A program made the translations under genes and the position numbers. A stretch of 64,000 bases of DNA from Planctomycetota bacterium (GTDB lineage: Bacteria; Planctomycetota; MHYJ01; WSZJ01; JACPWG01), in NCBI GenBank assembly GCA_016197205.1, contig JACPWG010000066.1, positions 41,221 to 105,220 on the forward strand, read 5' to 3'. Positions 37,316-45,638 of this stretch are shown piece after piece. Within the stretch, counting starts at the first letter, position 1; each line of letters begins with the position of its first letter. The notes beneath the pieces are model-generated. The model did no database searches. It saw only the letters and a program-made list of their open reading frames with translations, and was not told where the DNA came from.

Positions 37316-38287
37316 TCAAGGACGTTCGTCACACGCCCGGCCCCCCGCCCCCGCCCGCCCGCCGAGCAGCGCAGCGAGATGCGACGCCACCGACTCCGCC
37401 AAGCAACGCAGGTTGTAGCCCCCCTCGAGCGCCGAGATCACGCGACCTCGCGCGGTCGCCCCGGCCAGTTCGAGCACCTTCCGCGTCAGCGTTCCGTAGT
37501 CCTCGCTCTCCAGGCAGAATTCGCCCAGGGGATCCTCCCGGTGCGCGTCGAAGCCCGCCGAGATCAGCACCCAGTCCGGGGCGAATTCGCGCGCCGGCCC
37601 CCGAAGCACCTCTTCGAAGATCCGCAGAAACTCCTCACGCGACGTCGACGCCGGCAGCGGCCGGTTGATCGTCGTCCCTCGCCCCGCCCCGGCGCCGGAC
37701 TCGGCGCGAGCGCCCGTACCGGGGTAGAAAGGGTATCGGTGGGTCGAAAAATAAAGCACCCGCGGCTCTTCGTAGAACGCGTCCTGCGTCCCATTCCCAT
37801 GGTGCACGTCCCAGTCGACGATCAGGACCCGCTTCCCCAGCCCCCGGTCCAGGATGTTTCGGGCCGCGACCGCGACGTTGTTGAAGAGGCAGAAGCCCAT
37901 CCCGCCGGTCGGCGTCGCGTGATGACCCGGCGGCCGGACAAGGCAGAGGGCATTCGTCTCCCGGCCGGAGGCCAGCTCGTCCACGGCGACCAGAAGCGCT
38001 CCCGCCGCGTGGACCGCCGCCTCGAACGAGCCGCCGGAGAGCACCGTGTCCGCGTCCAGCCTCCCTCCCCCCGCGGCCGCCACCGCCCCGACGTGCGCCA
38101 CGTACGCCCGGTCGTGCACCGCGGCTAGCTCGTCCACCGTCGCGGCACGCGGTCGGACCGCGCGGCAGGCACTCCAGAGCCCTTTGACCTCCAAGTGCCG
38201 CCGGATCGCCACGAGTCGCTCCGCGCATTCCGGGTGCCGACCCGTGTCGTGGTCCAGGAACAAATCGTCGTGTACGAGTGCGGTCAT
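37316..38287 (-). CDS. Histone-deacetylase family amidohydrolase (acetoin utilisation / HDAC-like)
   Basis: 323 aa from the ATG at 38287; conserved sequence starts right there ('[20 protein letters not shown]'). Zn-dependent deacetylases of this family act on acetyl-lysine or acetylpolyamines. The catalytic signatures are intact: 'RPPGHHATP' (paired His), '[12 protein letters not shown]', '[15 protein letters not shown]' (zinc Asp/His) and '[14 protein letters not shown]' (second zinc Asp), ending 'EGGYNL'. A longer ORF upstream of 38287 lacks conserved sequence. The substrate cannot be assigned from sequence; a protein-lysine or polyamine deacetylase is likeliest. Confidence 0.9.
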   Translation of the reverse strand: MTALVHDDLFLDHDTGRHPECAERLVAIRRHLEVKGLWSACRAVRPRAATVDELAAVHDRAYVAHVGAVAAAGGGRLDADTVLSGGSFEAAVHAAGALLVAVDELASGRETNALCLVRPPGHHATPTGGMGFCLFNNVAVAARNILDRGLGKRVLIVDWDVHHGNGTQDAFYEEPRVLYFSTHRYPFYPGTGARAESGAGAGRGTTINRPLPASTSREEFLRIFEEVLRGPAREFAPDWVLISAGFDAHREDPLGEFCLESEDYGTLTRKVLELAGATARGRVISALEGGYNLRCLAESVASHLAALLGGRAGAGGRACDERP

Positions 38288-38594
38288 GGGGGAGGAGTCC
38301 TCGACAGGGCGGCGATGGCCGCGACCCAATGCATCTGACGCGGGAGCCGGGTGCGCAAGCACCGCCGCGGACCCACCCACAGGAAGGCGGACACCGAACG
38401 CCGCGGGAGCCCGTGCGCAGCCTTCGACCTCCTCGGCGATGCCTCGGAGGGGCATTGAACCAAAACCGGCTTTTCCTTGCAAGCCGCCACGGCTCGGCCT
38501 AGAATTGATCACTCCTTGTTATTCTCCGTCCCTCCGTTCCGCCGTTCCCCTTCCACATCCACGACCCGCCGAGGCGCGCGGGTGGAGGCAGCTC
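38288..38594. other. 307-bp spacer between divergent genes
   Basis: Should contain the promoters of the divergent HDAC-like and zinc-ribbon genes. I see no convincing -35/-10 pair. A GG...TTGC sequence near 38470 is one base too short for a sigma54 promoter. Confidence 0.4.
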
Positions 38595-39941
38595 GTGCCC
38601 AAAACGTCCGGCGCCGTGGCGTGTCCCAAGTGCCGCACCCAGAACAACGTCTCCAGATACCACGCCGGCGCGAAGGTCCCTTGCACGAAGTGCAAGGCCA
38701 TCATCGTGGTCCCCGGCGCCAAGCCCGGCCCCGCACCGGCCCCCGAGCCCGAGGAGGCGCCGGCCGCACCCCAATCGGCGCCTTCCCGCAAAGGTTCCCC
38801 GCCCTCCAAAGCGGGCGCCCCGCCGGTGAAAAAGCACGGCCCGAACAGTCGCGTACCCGCCCCGCCGAAGGACCGCATGACGCCGCTCATGCGGACCGCG
38901 ATGAAGGCCGGCCCGCCCGGCGGCGTCCCCGTCGAGCCGACGTCCTCCGTCGGCCGCTCCCCGCGTCGCGGGAAGCGCCAGGAGGGCAATTCCGCCATGA
39001 TCATCGGCGGCATCGTGGGCGCCTTGGGCCTCGTCCTGGCGATCGCCTACATGATGACCGGCAATGAAAAGGAGGAGTCGAAGAAGTTCAAGGGGGCCCA
39101 GGCCAAGGCGCCCGCCGCCGCCGGAGGCGAAACCCCCGCGACCCCGGCGCAGGCCGAGCCGGCGAAGGCTCCGGCCGAGCCGCCCAAGGCCGACCCCGTG
39201 AAGCCGCAACCCCCCAAGGCCCAGCCCGCGTCTCCCAAGCCCGCCGCGCCCGCGCGCGAGCTGGTCGTCAGCGACGCGGGAGAGCAAATGATCTGGGACC
39301 TCCTCGACAACATCAAAGGCTGGCCCACCGCCAAGATCGAAACGGCGAAAAAAAATATCCTCCAATTCCCGAAGAACGACTTCATCCCCTCCCTCATCAA
39401 GGCCCTCACCGAGGTCGACGACTTCAAGGCGCTCAAGGCGGAAGAGTTCCTGCGGGAGGTCACCGGGAAGACTTTCGGCTGGAGCCCCACGTCGACCATC
39501 GAGGAACGACGCAGCGTCCAGGAAAAATGGAAGAGCTGGTGGCTCGACGGCGCCGCGGCCCCGGATGCCGGCCCCAAGGGCGCCGAAGAACCCGCCAAGC
39601 GCCCCCCGGCCGGCGTGAACCTCGCGGGCGCGGACCCCGCTTTCGAGCGCGAGCTCGACGGCCTGTTGCCCAACTACACCAAGTCCACGTTCGACGATCG
39701 CGAACGGGTGAAAGGAAAGGTGAAGAAGCAGGGGAAGGCCGGGATCCAGAGCCTCATCAAGAAACTCTACGACGCCCCGGAAGTGGAAATCGCCGAAGGA
39801 GCCGCCGACCTCTTGCTGGAACTCACCGAGCAGAAGTTCGGTCGCTATCCCCGGTCGAACAACGACGACGCACAGGCCTACGCCGACAAATGGTCCAATT
39901 GGTGGAAAGAAAGCAAGGACTCGTTCCAAATGCCGGAGTGA
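38595..39941 (+). CDS. Zinc-ribbon, single-TM protein with two HEAT-like C-terminal repeats
   Basis: 448 aa from GTG 38595, which has GGAGG six bases upstream; no ATG fits as well. The N-terminal ribbon 'CPKCRTQNNVSRY' and 'CTKCKAII' resembles MJ0042-type zinc fingers. A Pro/Ala/Lys linker, one transmembrane helix (about 136-156, 'IIGGIVGALGLVLAIAYMM') and a KA/PA-rich stalk follow. The C-terminal part holds two diverged copies (about 230-320 and 345-445) of a helical unit ending in 'KWKSWW' and 'KWSNWW', preceded by 'TGKTFGW' and 'TEQKFGRY'. No enzymatic motif. Only 16 nt separate it from the kinase gene, so it may be that kinase's partner or substrate. Confidence 0.78.
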   Translation: MPKTSGAVACPKCRTQNNVSRYHAGAKVPCTKCKAIIVVPGAKPGPAPAPEPEEAPAAPQSAPSRKGSPPSKAGAPPVKKHGPNSRVPAPPKDRMTPLMRTAMKAGPPGGVPVEPTSSVGRSPRRGKRQEGNSAMIIGGIVGALGLVLAIAYMMTGNEKEESKKFKGAQAKAPAAAGGETPATPAQAEPAKAPAEPPKADPVKPQPPKAQPASPKPAAPARELVVSDAGEQMIWDLLDNIKGWPTAKIETAKKNILQFPKNDFIPSLIKALTEVDDFKALKAEEFLREVTGKTFGWSPTSTIEERRSVQEKWKSWWLDGAAAPDAGPKGAEEPAKRPPAGVNLAGADPAFERELDGLLPNYTKSTFDDRERVKGKVKKQGKAGIQSLIKKLYDAPEVEIAEGAADLLLELTEQKFGRYPRSNNDDAQAYADKWSNWWKESKDSFQMPE

Positions 39942-39957
39942 ACGGCAGGATCCCGTC

Positions 39958-42900
39958 ATGAACGAGTCCGACGCCCTGCTCGCCCGCCTGGTTCGGGAGC
40001 GCGGTCTGGTGCCGCCCGAACCCCTCGAGGCGTGCGTGCGCGCCTGCGACGCCGGCGGATTCGACCTCGGCGAAGCCGGCGCAGGACCGACGCGGGCCAC
40101 CTCTCCCCCCCCTTCCCTGCGCGCAATCCTCGTCGCTCGCGGGTACGCGCGCGACGACGAACTGGCAGCCCTCCTTCGTGCGGCCTCCTCGGGCGACGAC
40201 GCGACGACTTTGCGGGAGCCGCACGCACCCGCCCGGCTCATCGCGACGTCCGCGTCCGACCTAGGCTCCGAGGTCGAAGCCACGGGCGCTGCCCACGACC
40301 GCACGTCCATCTTGCTGGTCGTCGAGCACCCGTCGCAGAGCACCGCTTCACCGACGACAGGCCCTGCGCCGAGCACTTTCGCCACTCCCGCGACTCCCGC
40401 GTTGGCGGAGACATCGGCGACCGCGGCGACGGCCCTGACGGCGATCCGTGCCGCTTCTTCGCCGGCATCAGCGATCTCCGCACAGCCCGCGGCCGCGCCG
40501 GGATCGCCGAGTTCCGCCGTTTCCTACGGCTCGCGCCCCTCGTCCCACCCGCCCGGCGACTCCGGCGGCGCCCCGCCTCGCCCGCCCGCGCCCCCGCGCC
40601 GGGACGAGCCGCCGCACCCCTCGCCGACGGAAATGGTCTTCACGCCCGACGGCAGGGAGCCGGAGGAGGTCCGCGAGGCGTACGCACGCGCCGAAAATCG
40701 GTTCGGGCGCTACACCCTGCTGGAGCTGGTCGGTCGCGGCGGCATGGGAAGCGTCTACCGCGCCTGGGACGGCGCCCTGCACCGGATCGTCGCGGTGAAG
40801 TGCCTGGATCCCGGGACCTACGAAGGCCTTTCCAGGCGGCCGCACGACGAGCGTCATCTACGCTTTCTTCGGGAGGCACGCACCGCCGCCCAGCTCCGGC
40901 ACCCGGGGCTGGTCGAGGTCTACGACGTCGGCGCGCACGACGGCCGCTTCTTCCTTGCGATGGAGTTCGTGAAGGGGGTCAGCTTTCGCCGATACCTCGA
41001 GGACCGCGCCCTCCGACGAAACGCGGAACCCGCCGGCCGGCAAGCGGCGGGCCCGTCGGCCGACGCCTGGTGGTGGCGAGAGCCCGTCGAGCTGCTGCGC
41101 CGCGTCGCGCTCGCCCTCCACCATGCCCACGCCCGCGGCGTGCTCCACCGGGATGTCAAACCGGAAAACATCCTTCTCCGCGTCGAGCACGTCCCGTCCG
41201 CGGCAACGGCGTCCCATCGACGCAACCTTCGCTACGTCCCCCTCCTCGCCGATTTCGGACTCGCCCGGGAAATCGGGCGCCCCCACGACATCACCACGCT
41301 CGGCCAGATCGTCGGAACGCCGGGGTACATGTCTCCCGAACAGGCCGACGGCGGGGCCAAGGATGTGGACGCGCGGGCGGACCTCTTCTCGCTCGGGGCG
41401 ATCCTCTACGAGGTCGCCACCGGACGCCGCGCGTTCGAAGGGGCGAATTCCGCGAGCGTGGTCTTCCACGTCCTGCTGTCCGAGCCGGCCGCGGTCCGCG
41501 ACCTGGACGCGACCGTCCCTCCGGCGCTCGAGTCGATCGTTCGCAAGTGCCTCGAGAAAGAACCGGACCTGCGCTACGCGACCGCGGAGGCGCTCGCGGC
41601 GGACCTCGAGTGTTTTCTTGCCGACCTCCCCGCGCCGGCGGCGGACGAGGCAGCCGGTGACGGGCGGATCGCGGCCGCGCCCGCGCCCCCGGTCACCCGC
41701 ATTTCGCGTGTGAAGCTCGTGCTCGCCTCGACCCTGGCCTTCGTTGCGATCACGCTGGCGGCCCTCCGTGTGTACCAGGCTCCGCCCTGGCCGGCCGAGT
41801 TCTGGACGGCAGGCGCCCTGCGGCCGACCGCCGCGCCTGCAGGCCCCACAGGGAAGACGGGGGCGACCGAAGGGACCGAAGCAGAGGCCGCCCAGGCCCA
41901 GCGGGAGGCGGAGCTGCGGGCCGACACGGAGCGTCGCGCCGGGGCCGAGCGCGCCGCGCAGGAGCTGGGGCGCGAGCGCGAAAAGGCGCGGGAGCGCGAA
42001 CGAGCGGAGGCGGAGCGCAAGGTCGAACTCGCTCGGAAGGCAAGGGAGGCTGCGGAGGCCGAGCGGGAGTTGAACGAAGGCGCCGCGCGGCACGCCGAAG
42101 TCGAGCGCGCCGAGGTCGAGCGCGCCGAGGCCGAGCGCGCCACCCGGGAACGCGAGCTGCAAGCGCAGCGAGAGTCGGCGAAGCGCAAGGCGGAAGCGGA
42201 GCGTCGGGCGCTTGCCGAGCGCGAGGCGCGCGAACGCGCGGAGGCGGAGGCGCGCGTCGCGCGGGAGCGGGAGCTGGAGGCGGCCGAGGCCGCGCGCAAG
42301 GAACGCCTCCGACAGGCGCGGGACCTCCTGGAGCAGGCGCGTTCGACCGGGGCGGCGGATCGGATGCAAAACGACCGCGCCCTCGGGCTCTTGGATCAGG
42401 CCATCGACCTGGATCCCTCGCTCGTCACCGCGGTGCTCCAACGCGCCTACCGCCGGTATCTCGCAGGACAGCCAGACCGGGCGGTCGCCGACCTCCGCCC
42501 GTTGGCCGCGCAGGCCTCGCGCGAGGGAGGCGAGGCCCTCTACCTGCGAGGGCGCATCGCGATGGACGCAGGCGCCGAGCCGACGACCGCGCGCGAGGAC
42601 CTGCTGGCCGCGTCGCGACGACCGGACCTGCCCGGCTGGTCCGCGCTCGCCCTCGCGCGTCTCGCGTTGCTCGACGGCCGAGCCGACGAGGCGTGGCGAT
42701 TGGCCGGCGAGGCCGCACGCGTCCTTCCGATCGGCGAGGACCTCGCTCGTGTTCGCGGCCTCGCCTCCGCGGGTCTCGCCGACGGCCCGGGCGCGGCCAC
42801 CGCCACCGCGCTCGCCGACCTCGACGTGGCCCTTGCCGTGCCGTTCCCGGATCCGCGCTTGCTCTACCCGCGTGGAATTCTCCGGCTCCGCGCCGGTGAC

Positions 42901-43410
42901 TCCGCCCGCGCGCTGGCCGACGCCGAGGCGCTGCTCGCCGCGGACGCTTCGTCCCTCCCCGGCAAGCTGCTTCGCGCGCGCGCACGCGTCGCGACCGGGG
43001 ACCTCGACGCGGGCATGCGCGAATACCGGCTTGTGCTCGCCGGCACACCCGACCAGCCCGAGGCCCTCCTCGGTCTCGCCGATGCCCTGCTCCTTGCCGG
43101 TCGCGCGACCGACGCCCTCGAGGCCGCAGCCAAGGCCGTCGGCCGCGCCCCGGCGCTCGCGGCCGCGTGGGAAGCTCGTGCCCGTGCGAGATTGGAGCTG
43201 AAGAATGCGGAAGGAGCGGCCGCCGACTGCACGAAAGCACTCGCGCTCGACCCCCGTTTTGCGCGCGCGTTCTGGACTCGAGCGCTCGCTCGCCTCGCCG
43301 TCGGCGCGGGCGCGGAGGCTGCGAAGGATCTGGAGGAGTTCCTGCGCCTGGAGCCCGGATCCGCTTCCGCGCCGTTCGCCCGCCAGAAGCTGGAGGAGGC
43401 ACGCCGCTGA
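39958..43410 (+). CDS. Transmembrane Ser/Thr protein kinase with coiled coil and TPR domain
   Basis: 1150 aa. The N-terminus has two short helical units ('LARLVRERGLVPPEPLEAC', 'LRAILVARGYARDDELAAL') followed by an Ala/Pro/Ser linker. The kinase domain (about 250-560) looks active: GRGGMGSVYRA (residue 259), VAVKCL, HRDVKPEN (His397), LADFGLAR and 'GTPGYMSPEQ'. One transmembrane helix (about 587-606). A long Glu/Arg/Ala coiled coil (about 630-780) leads into TPR-like helices to the C-terminus ('LDQAIDLDPSLVTAVLQRAY'). This is a PknB-like kinase with an outward TPR domain, probably for protein-protein sensing. The last bases overlap the start of the glycerate kinase gene. Confidence 0.93.
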   Translation: MNESDALLARLVRERGLVPPEPLEACVRACDAGGFDLGEAGAGPTRATSPPPSLRAILVARGYARDDELAALLRAASSGDDATTLREPHAPARLIATSASDLGSEVEATGAAHDRTSILLVVEHPSQSTASPTTGPAPSTFATPATPALAETSATAATALTAIRAASSPASAISAQPAAAPGSPSSAVSYGSRPSSHPPGDSGGAPPRPPAPPRRDEPPHPSPTEMVFTPDGREPEEVREAYARAENRFGRYTLLELVGRGGMGSVYRAWDGALHRIVAVKCLDPGTYEGLSRRPHDERHLRFLREARTAAQLRHPGLVEVYDVGAHDGRFFLAMEFVKGVSFRRYLEDRALRRNAEPAGRQAAGPSADAWWWREPVELLRRVALALHHAHARGVLHRDVKPENILLRVEHVPSAATASHRRNLRYVPLLADFGLAREIGRPHDITTLGQIVGTPGYMSPEQADGGAKDVDARADLFSLGAILYEVATGRRAFEGANSASVVFHVLLSEPAAVRDLDATVPPALESIVRKCLEKEPDLRYATAEALAADLECFLADLPAPAADEAAGDGRIAAAPAPPVTRISRVKLVLASTLAFVAITLAALRVYQAPPWPAEFWTAGALRPTAAPAGPTGKTGATEGTEAEAAQAQREAELRADTERRAGAERAAQELGREREKARERERAEAERKVELARKAREAAEAERELNEGAARHAEVERAEVERAEAERATRERELQAQRESAKRKAEAERRALAEREARERAEAEARVARERELEAAEAARKERLRQARDLLEQARSTGAADRMQNDRALGLLDQAIDLDPSLVTAVLQRAYRRYLAGQPDRAVADLRPLAAQASREGGEALYLRGRIAMDAGAEPTTAREDLLAASRRPDLPGWSALALARLALLDGRADEAWRLAGEAARVLPIGEDLARVRGLASAGLADGPGAATATALADLDVALAVPFPDPRLLYPRGILRLRAGDSARALADAEALLAADASSLPGKLLRARARVATGDLDAGMREYRLVLAGTPDQPEALLGLADALLLAGRATDALEAAAKAVGRAPALAAAWEARARARLELKNAEGAAADCTKALALDPRFARAFWTRALARLAVGAGAEAAKDLEEFLRLEPGSASAPFARQKLEEARR

Positions 43411-44582
43411 TCATCGTCGCCGCGCCGACCGCCTTCAAGGAGAGTCTGAGCGCCCGCCGGGCCGCCTCGTGCATGGCGAGGGGCGCGGCACGCGCGTGCC
43501 CCGGAGCGCAGGTCCTCCCGCTACCGATCGCCGACGGCGGGGACGACACGCTCGACGTGCTTGTCGAAGCGCTGGGCGGCACGCTTTACCATGCGCGGGT
43601 CACGGGCCCGCTCGGGGAGCCGGTGCGCGCCCGCTACGGCTGGGTGGCGGGGGAGAGGCTCGCCATCGTGGAGACGGCGGCGGCCTCCGGGCTTCGACGG
43701 GTCCCGCCCGGGCAGCGCAACCCGCTTCGGACCACTACGCGCGGGACCGGTGAGCTGATGCGTGCCGCGCTCGGCCTGGCCCCGCGGCGTCTCCTCCTCG
43801 CCGTCGGCGGGAGCGCAACCGTGGACGGCGGGCTGGGGGCGCTGTTGGCCCTCGGCGCACGGGTTTGGGATCGCTCCGGCTCACCCGTCGGCGAGGGCGG
43901 AGCGGCGCTCTCGCGGATCGCGAAGCTCGACTTGTCGAAGCTGGACCCACGGCTCGCCGCGGTGCGGCTCGAGGTCGCCTGCGACGTCGCAAATCCGCTG
44001 CTCGGCCCGCGGGGGGCCGCGCGCGTCTATGGCCCGCAGAAGGGGGCGTCCGAGGCTGACGTGTTGGAGCTCGAGCGCGGACTCACGCGCTGGGCCGCCC
44101 TTCTCCGCTCGGCATCGGGCAGAGCGGTCGCGGGCCACTGGGGCGCAGGCGCGGCAGGCGGTCTCCCCGCGGGACTCGCGGCGGCTTGCGATGCGAAACT
44201 CCGTCCGGGCGGACCGCTCGTCCTCGAAGCGCTTGCCTTCGCGGAGCGGGTCGAGCAGGCCGACCTCCTCCTCGTGGGGGAGGGCCAACTGGACGGCACC
44301 TCGGCCTTCGGCAAGGCGCCGGTCGCCGCGGCACGCCTTGCGCGTGGCGCCGGCATTCCCGCCATCGCGATTTGCGGCGCGCTCGGTCCGGGCTGGGAGC
44401 GGACGCGATGCGCGGGCATCCGGGCCGCATTCGCGCTCGCGCCCGGCCCTGCGGAGCGGGAAGCGAGCCTGGGCCTCGCGGCGACCTGGCTGGAACGCGC
44501 GACCGCGCAGGCCGTCGCGGCGTTCGTCGCGGGGAGAGGCGGAAGCGGATCGACGACGAGGCCGCGCGGTGCGCGTCGGTAG
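43407..44582 (+). CDS. glxK: Glycerate 2-kinase (GlxK type), probable CTG start
   Basis: 391 aa. Phosphorylates D-glycerate to 2-phosphoglycerate using ATP. Conserved family sequence begins exactly at 'IIVAAPTAFKESLSARRAA' and includes 'PIADGGDDTLDVL', 'RTTTRGTGELM', 'AVGGSATVDGGLGALLALG', 'GPQKGAS' and 'LVGEGQLDGTSAFGKAP'. No ATG, GTG or TTG lies near the conserved start in this frame. The nearest canonical start (GTG 43167) would add 80 non-homologous residues translated from inside the kinase gene. A strong GGAGGAGG at 43392-43399 is followed seven bases later by CTG at 43407, which overlaps the kinase stop as CTGA. I therefore place the start there. Confidence 0.88.
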   Translation: MIIVAAPTAFKESLSARRAASCMARGAARACPGAQVLPLPIADGGDDTLDVLVEALGGTLYHARVTGPLGEPVRARYGWVAGERLAIVETAAASGLRRVPPGQRNPLRTTTRGTGELMRAALGLAPRRLLLAVGGSATVDGGLGALLALGARVWDRSGSPVGEGGAALSRIAKLDLSKLDPRLAAVRLEVACDVANPLLGPRGAARVYGPQKGASEADVLELERGLTRWAALLRSASGRAVAGHWGAGAAGGLPAGLAAACDAKLRPGGPLVLEALAFAERVEQADLLLVGEGQLDGTSAFGKAPVAAARLARGAGIPAIAICGALGPGWERTRCAGIRAAFALAPGPAEREASLGLAATWLERATAQAVAAFVAGRGGSGSTTRPRGARR

Positions 44583-44884
44583 CGTGCTGCCTGCTCCAGG
44601 ACGTCCGGGCCGGCCGCCTGGGACGCCCTCACGGCGGGCCCGATCGCTTTCCCCTTCAGCCTGTGCCCACTCCAACCGATATCCCTCAGGTGGAGGATCC
44701 TGTCGCCGCGCCCTGACGGCGTTCGGGCCTGACAATCGAGCGTGGCCCGTCTCCCGCCGAGGAATGCGAGTTCGCGCGGCGAGAGTCCCCGCGCGCCTCC
44801 GGCGCCCGCGGCGGGGGGGAGGCGGCAGCGTCCCGTCGCACGGGGCGACGGGACGAACCGCGGCCCGAAAACTGTGGGTCGGCC
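44583..44884. other. 302-bp spacer, no recognised feature
   Basis: No gene, repeat family or confident promoter was seen between the glycerate kinase and amidase genes. Confidence 0.4.
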
Positions 44885-45502
44885 ATGCGGCTCATCGACT
44901 TTCTGCTCGTCGCCCTGGTGGCGGCCGCGGGCCTGGCGACCTCGCAGGTCTTCCGCGCAGCCGACGTCACGGGCGAGGGCGCGCCCCGGGGCGCGGGCGC
45001 GCTCCCCACGGCCGGTCCCATCCCGAGGTCCCCCCTCCGCACCCCCTCCGGCGTGACGGCGAACGCGCCCGGCGCGCCGGCGTGGCGCTTCATCGTGATC
45101 CATCACAGCGGCACGCGCCGCGGAAGCGCGGCCGTCTTCTCCCGCGCGCGGGGCGGCCCCGAAACTCTCCCTTACCATTATGTGATCGGAAACGGCACCG
45201 ACAGCGGCGACGGGGAAGTGGAACTCACCGCCCGGGGGCTCTACCAGTGCCCCGGCCCCCAGTGCGGCAGCCCCGAGATCGACCGTTGGGCGCTCGGCAT
45301 CTGTCTCGTCGGCAATTTCGACCTCGAGGCGCCCTCCCGCCGCCAAGTCGACGCCGTCATCACCCTGGCGCGGCGCCTGGCGAAGGCCCACTCCATTCCC
45401 GCCGGCAACGTCGTGGGGGAGCGTGAGCTCGCGCCCGACCGGAGCTCCTGCCCCGGAAAGCGCTTTCCCCTCGATGCGGTCCGGCGCACCCTCGCCCAGT
45501 AG
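44885..45502 (+). CDS. N-acetylmuramoyl-L-alanine amidase-fold protein (AmpD/PGRP-like) with altered zinc ligand
   Basis: 205 aa. A signal peptide or anchor (residues 1-25, 'FLLVALVAAAGLATSQV') and a Pro/Gly linker precede an amidase_2 fold from about residue 65. Seen: 'WRFIVIHHSGT' (His73/74), 'LPYHYVIGNG', 'ALGICLVGNFD' and 'SSCPGKRFPL' (Cys189). The spacing of the last two ligands matches AmpD (10 residues), but the expected His in 'GHxD' is Glu179 ('VVGERELAPD'). Family knowledge says this His coordinates zinc. The protein may use Glu as a ligand or may bind peptidoglycan without cleaving it. Envelope location is inferred. Confidence 0.82.
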   Translation: MRLIDFLLVALVAAAGLATSQVFRAADVTGEGAPRGAGALPTAGPIPRSPLRTPSGVTANAPGAPAWRFIVIHHSGTRRGSAAVFSRARGGPETLPYHYVIGNGTDSGDGEVELTARGLYQCPGPQCGSPEIDRWALGICLVGNFDLEAPSRRQVDAVITLARRLAKAHSIPAGNVVGERELAPDRSSCPGKRFPLDAVRRTLAQ

Positions 45503-45554
45503 GCGACCGCGCGAAGTCCGCACGTGCACCCCCCGGATTTCGAGGATTCGTCCG

Positions 45555-45584
45555 TTGGCGCGAACGCGGCCCTTCTGGTAGAAT
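45555..45584 (+). promoter_or_regulatory. Sigma70-type promoter candidate
   Basis: TTGGCG, 18 bp, TAGAAT; transcription would start near 45591, about 48 nt before the FHA-GAF-HD-GYP start codon. Confidence 0.45.
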
Positions 45585-45638
45585 GTGGCGCCGTGGTCCC
45601 GGGTTACCCAGGCAAGACTCCGCAGGAACGGCGCCAGC

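Noticed and set aside
38466..38486. Possible sigma54 promoter (GGCTTTTCCTTGC)
   Set aside because: Distance between the GG and GC elements is 11 bases, one short of the required 12.
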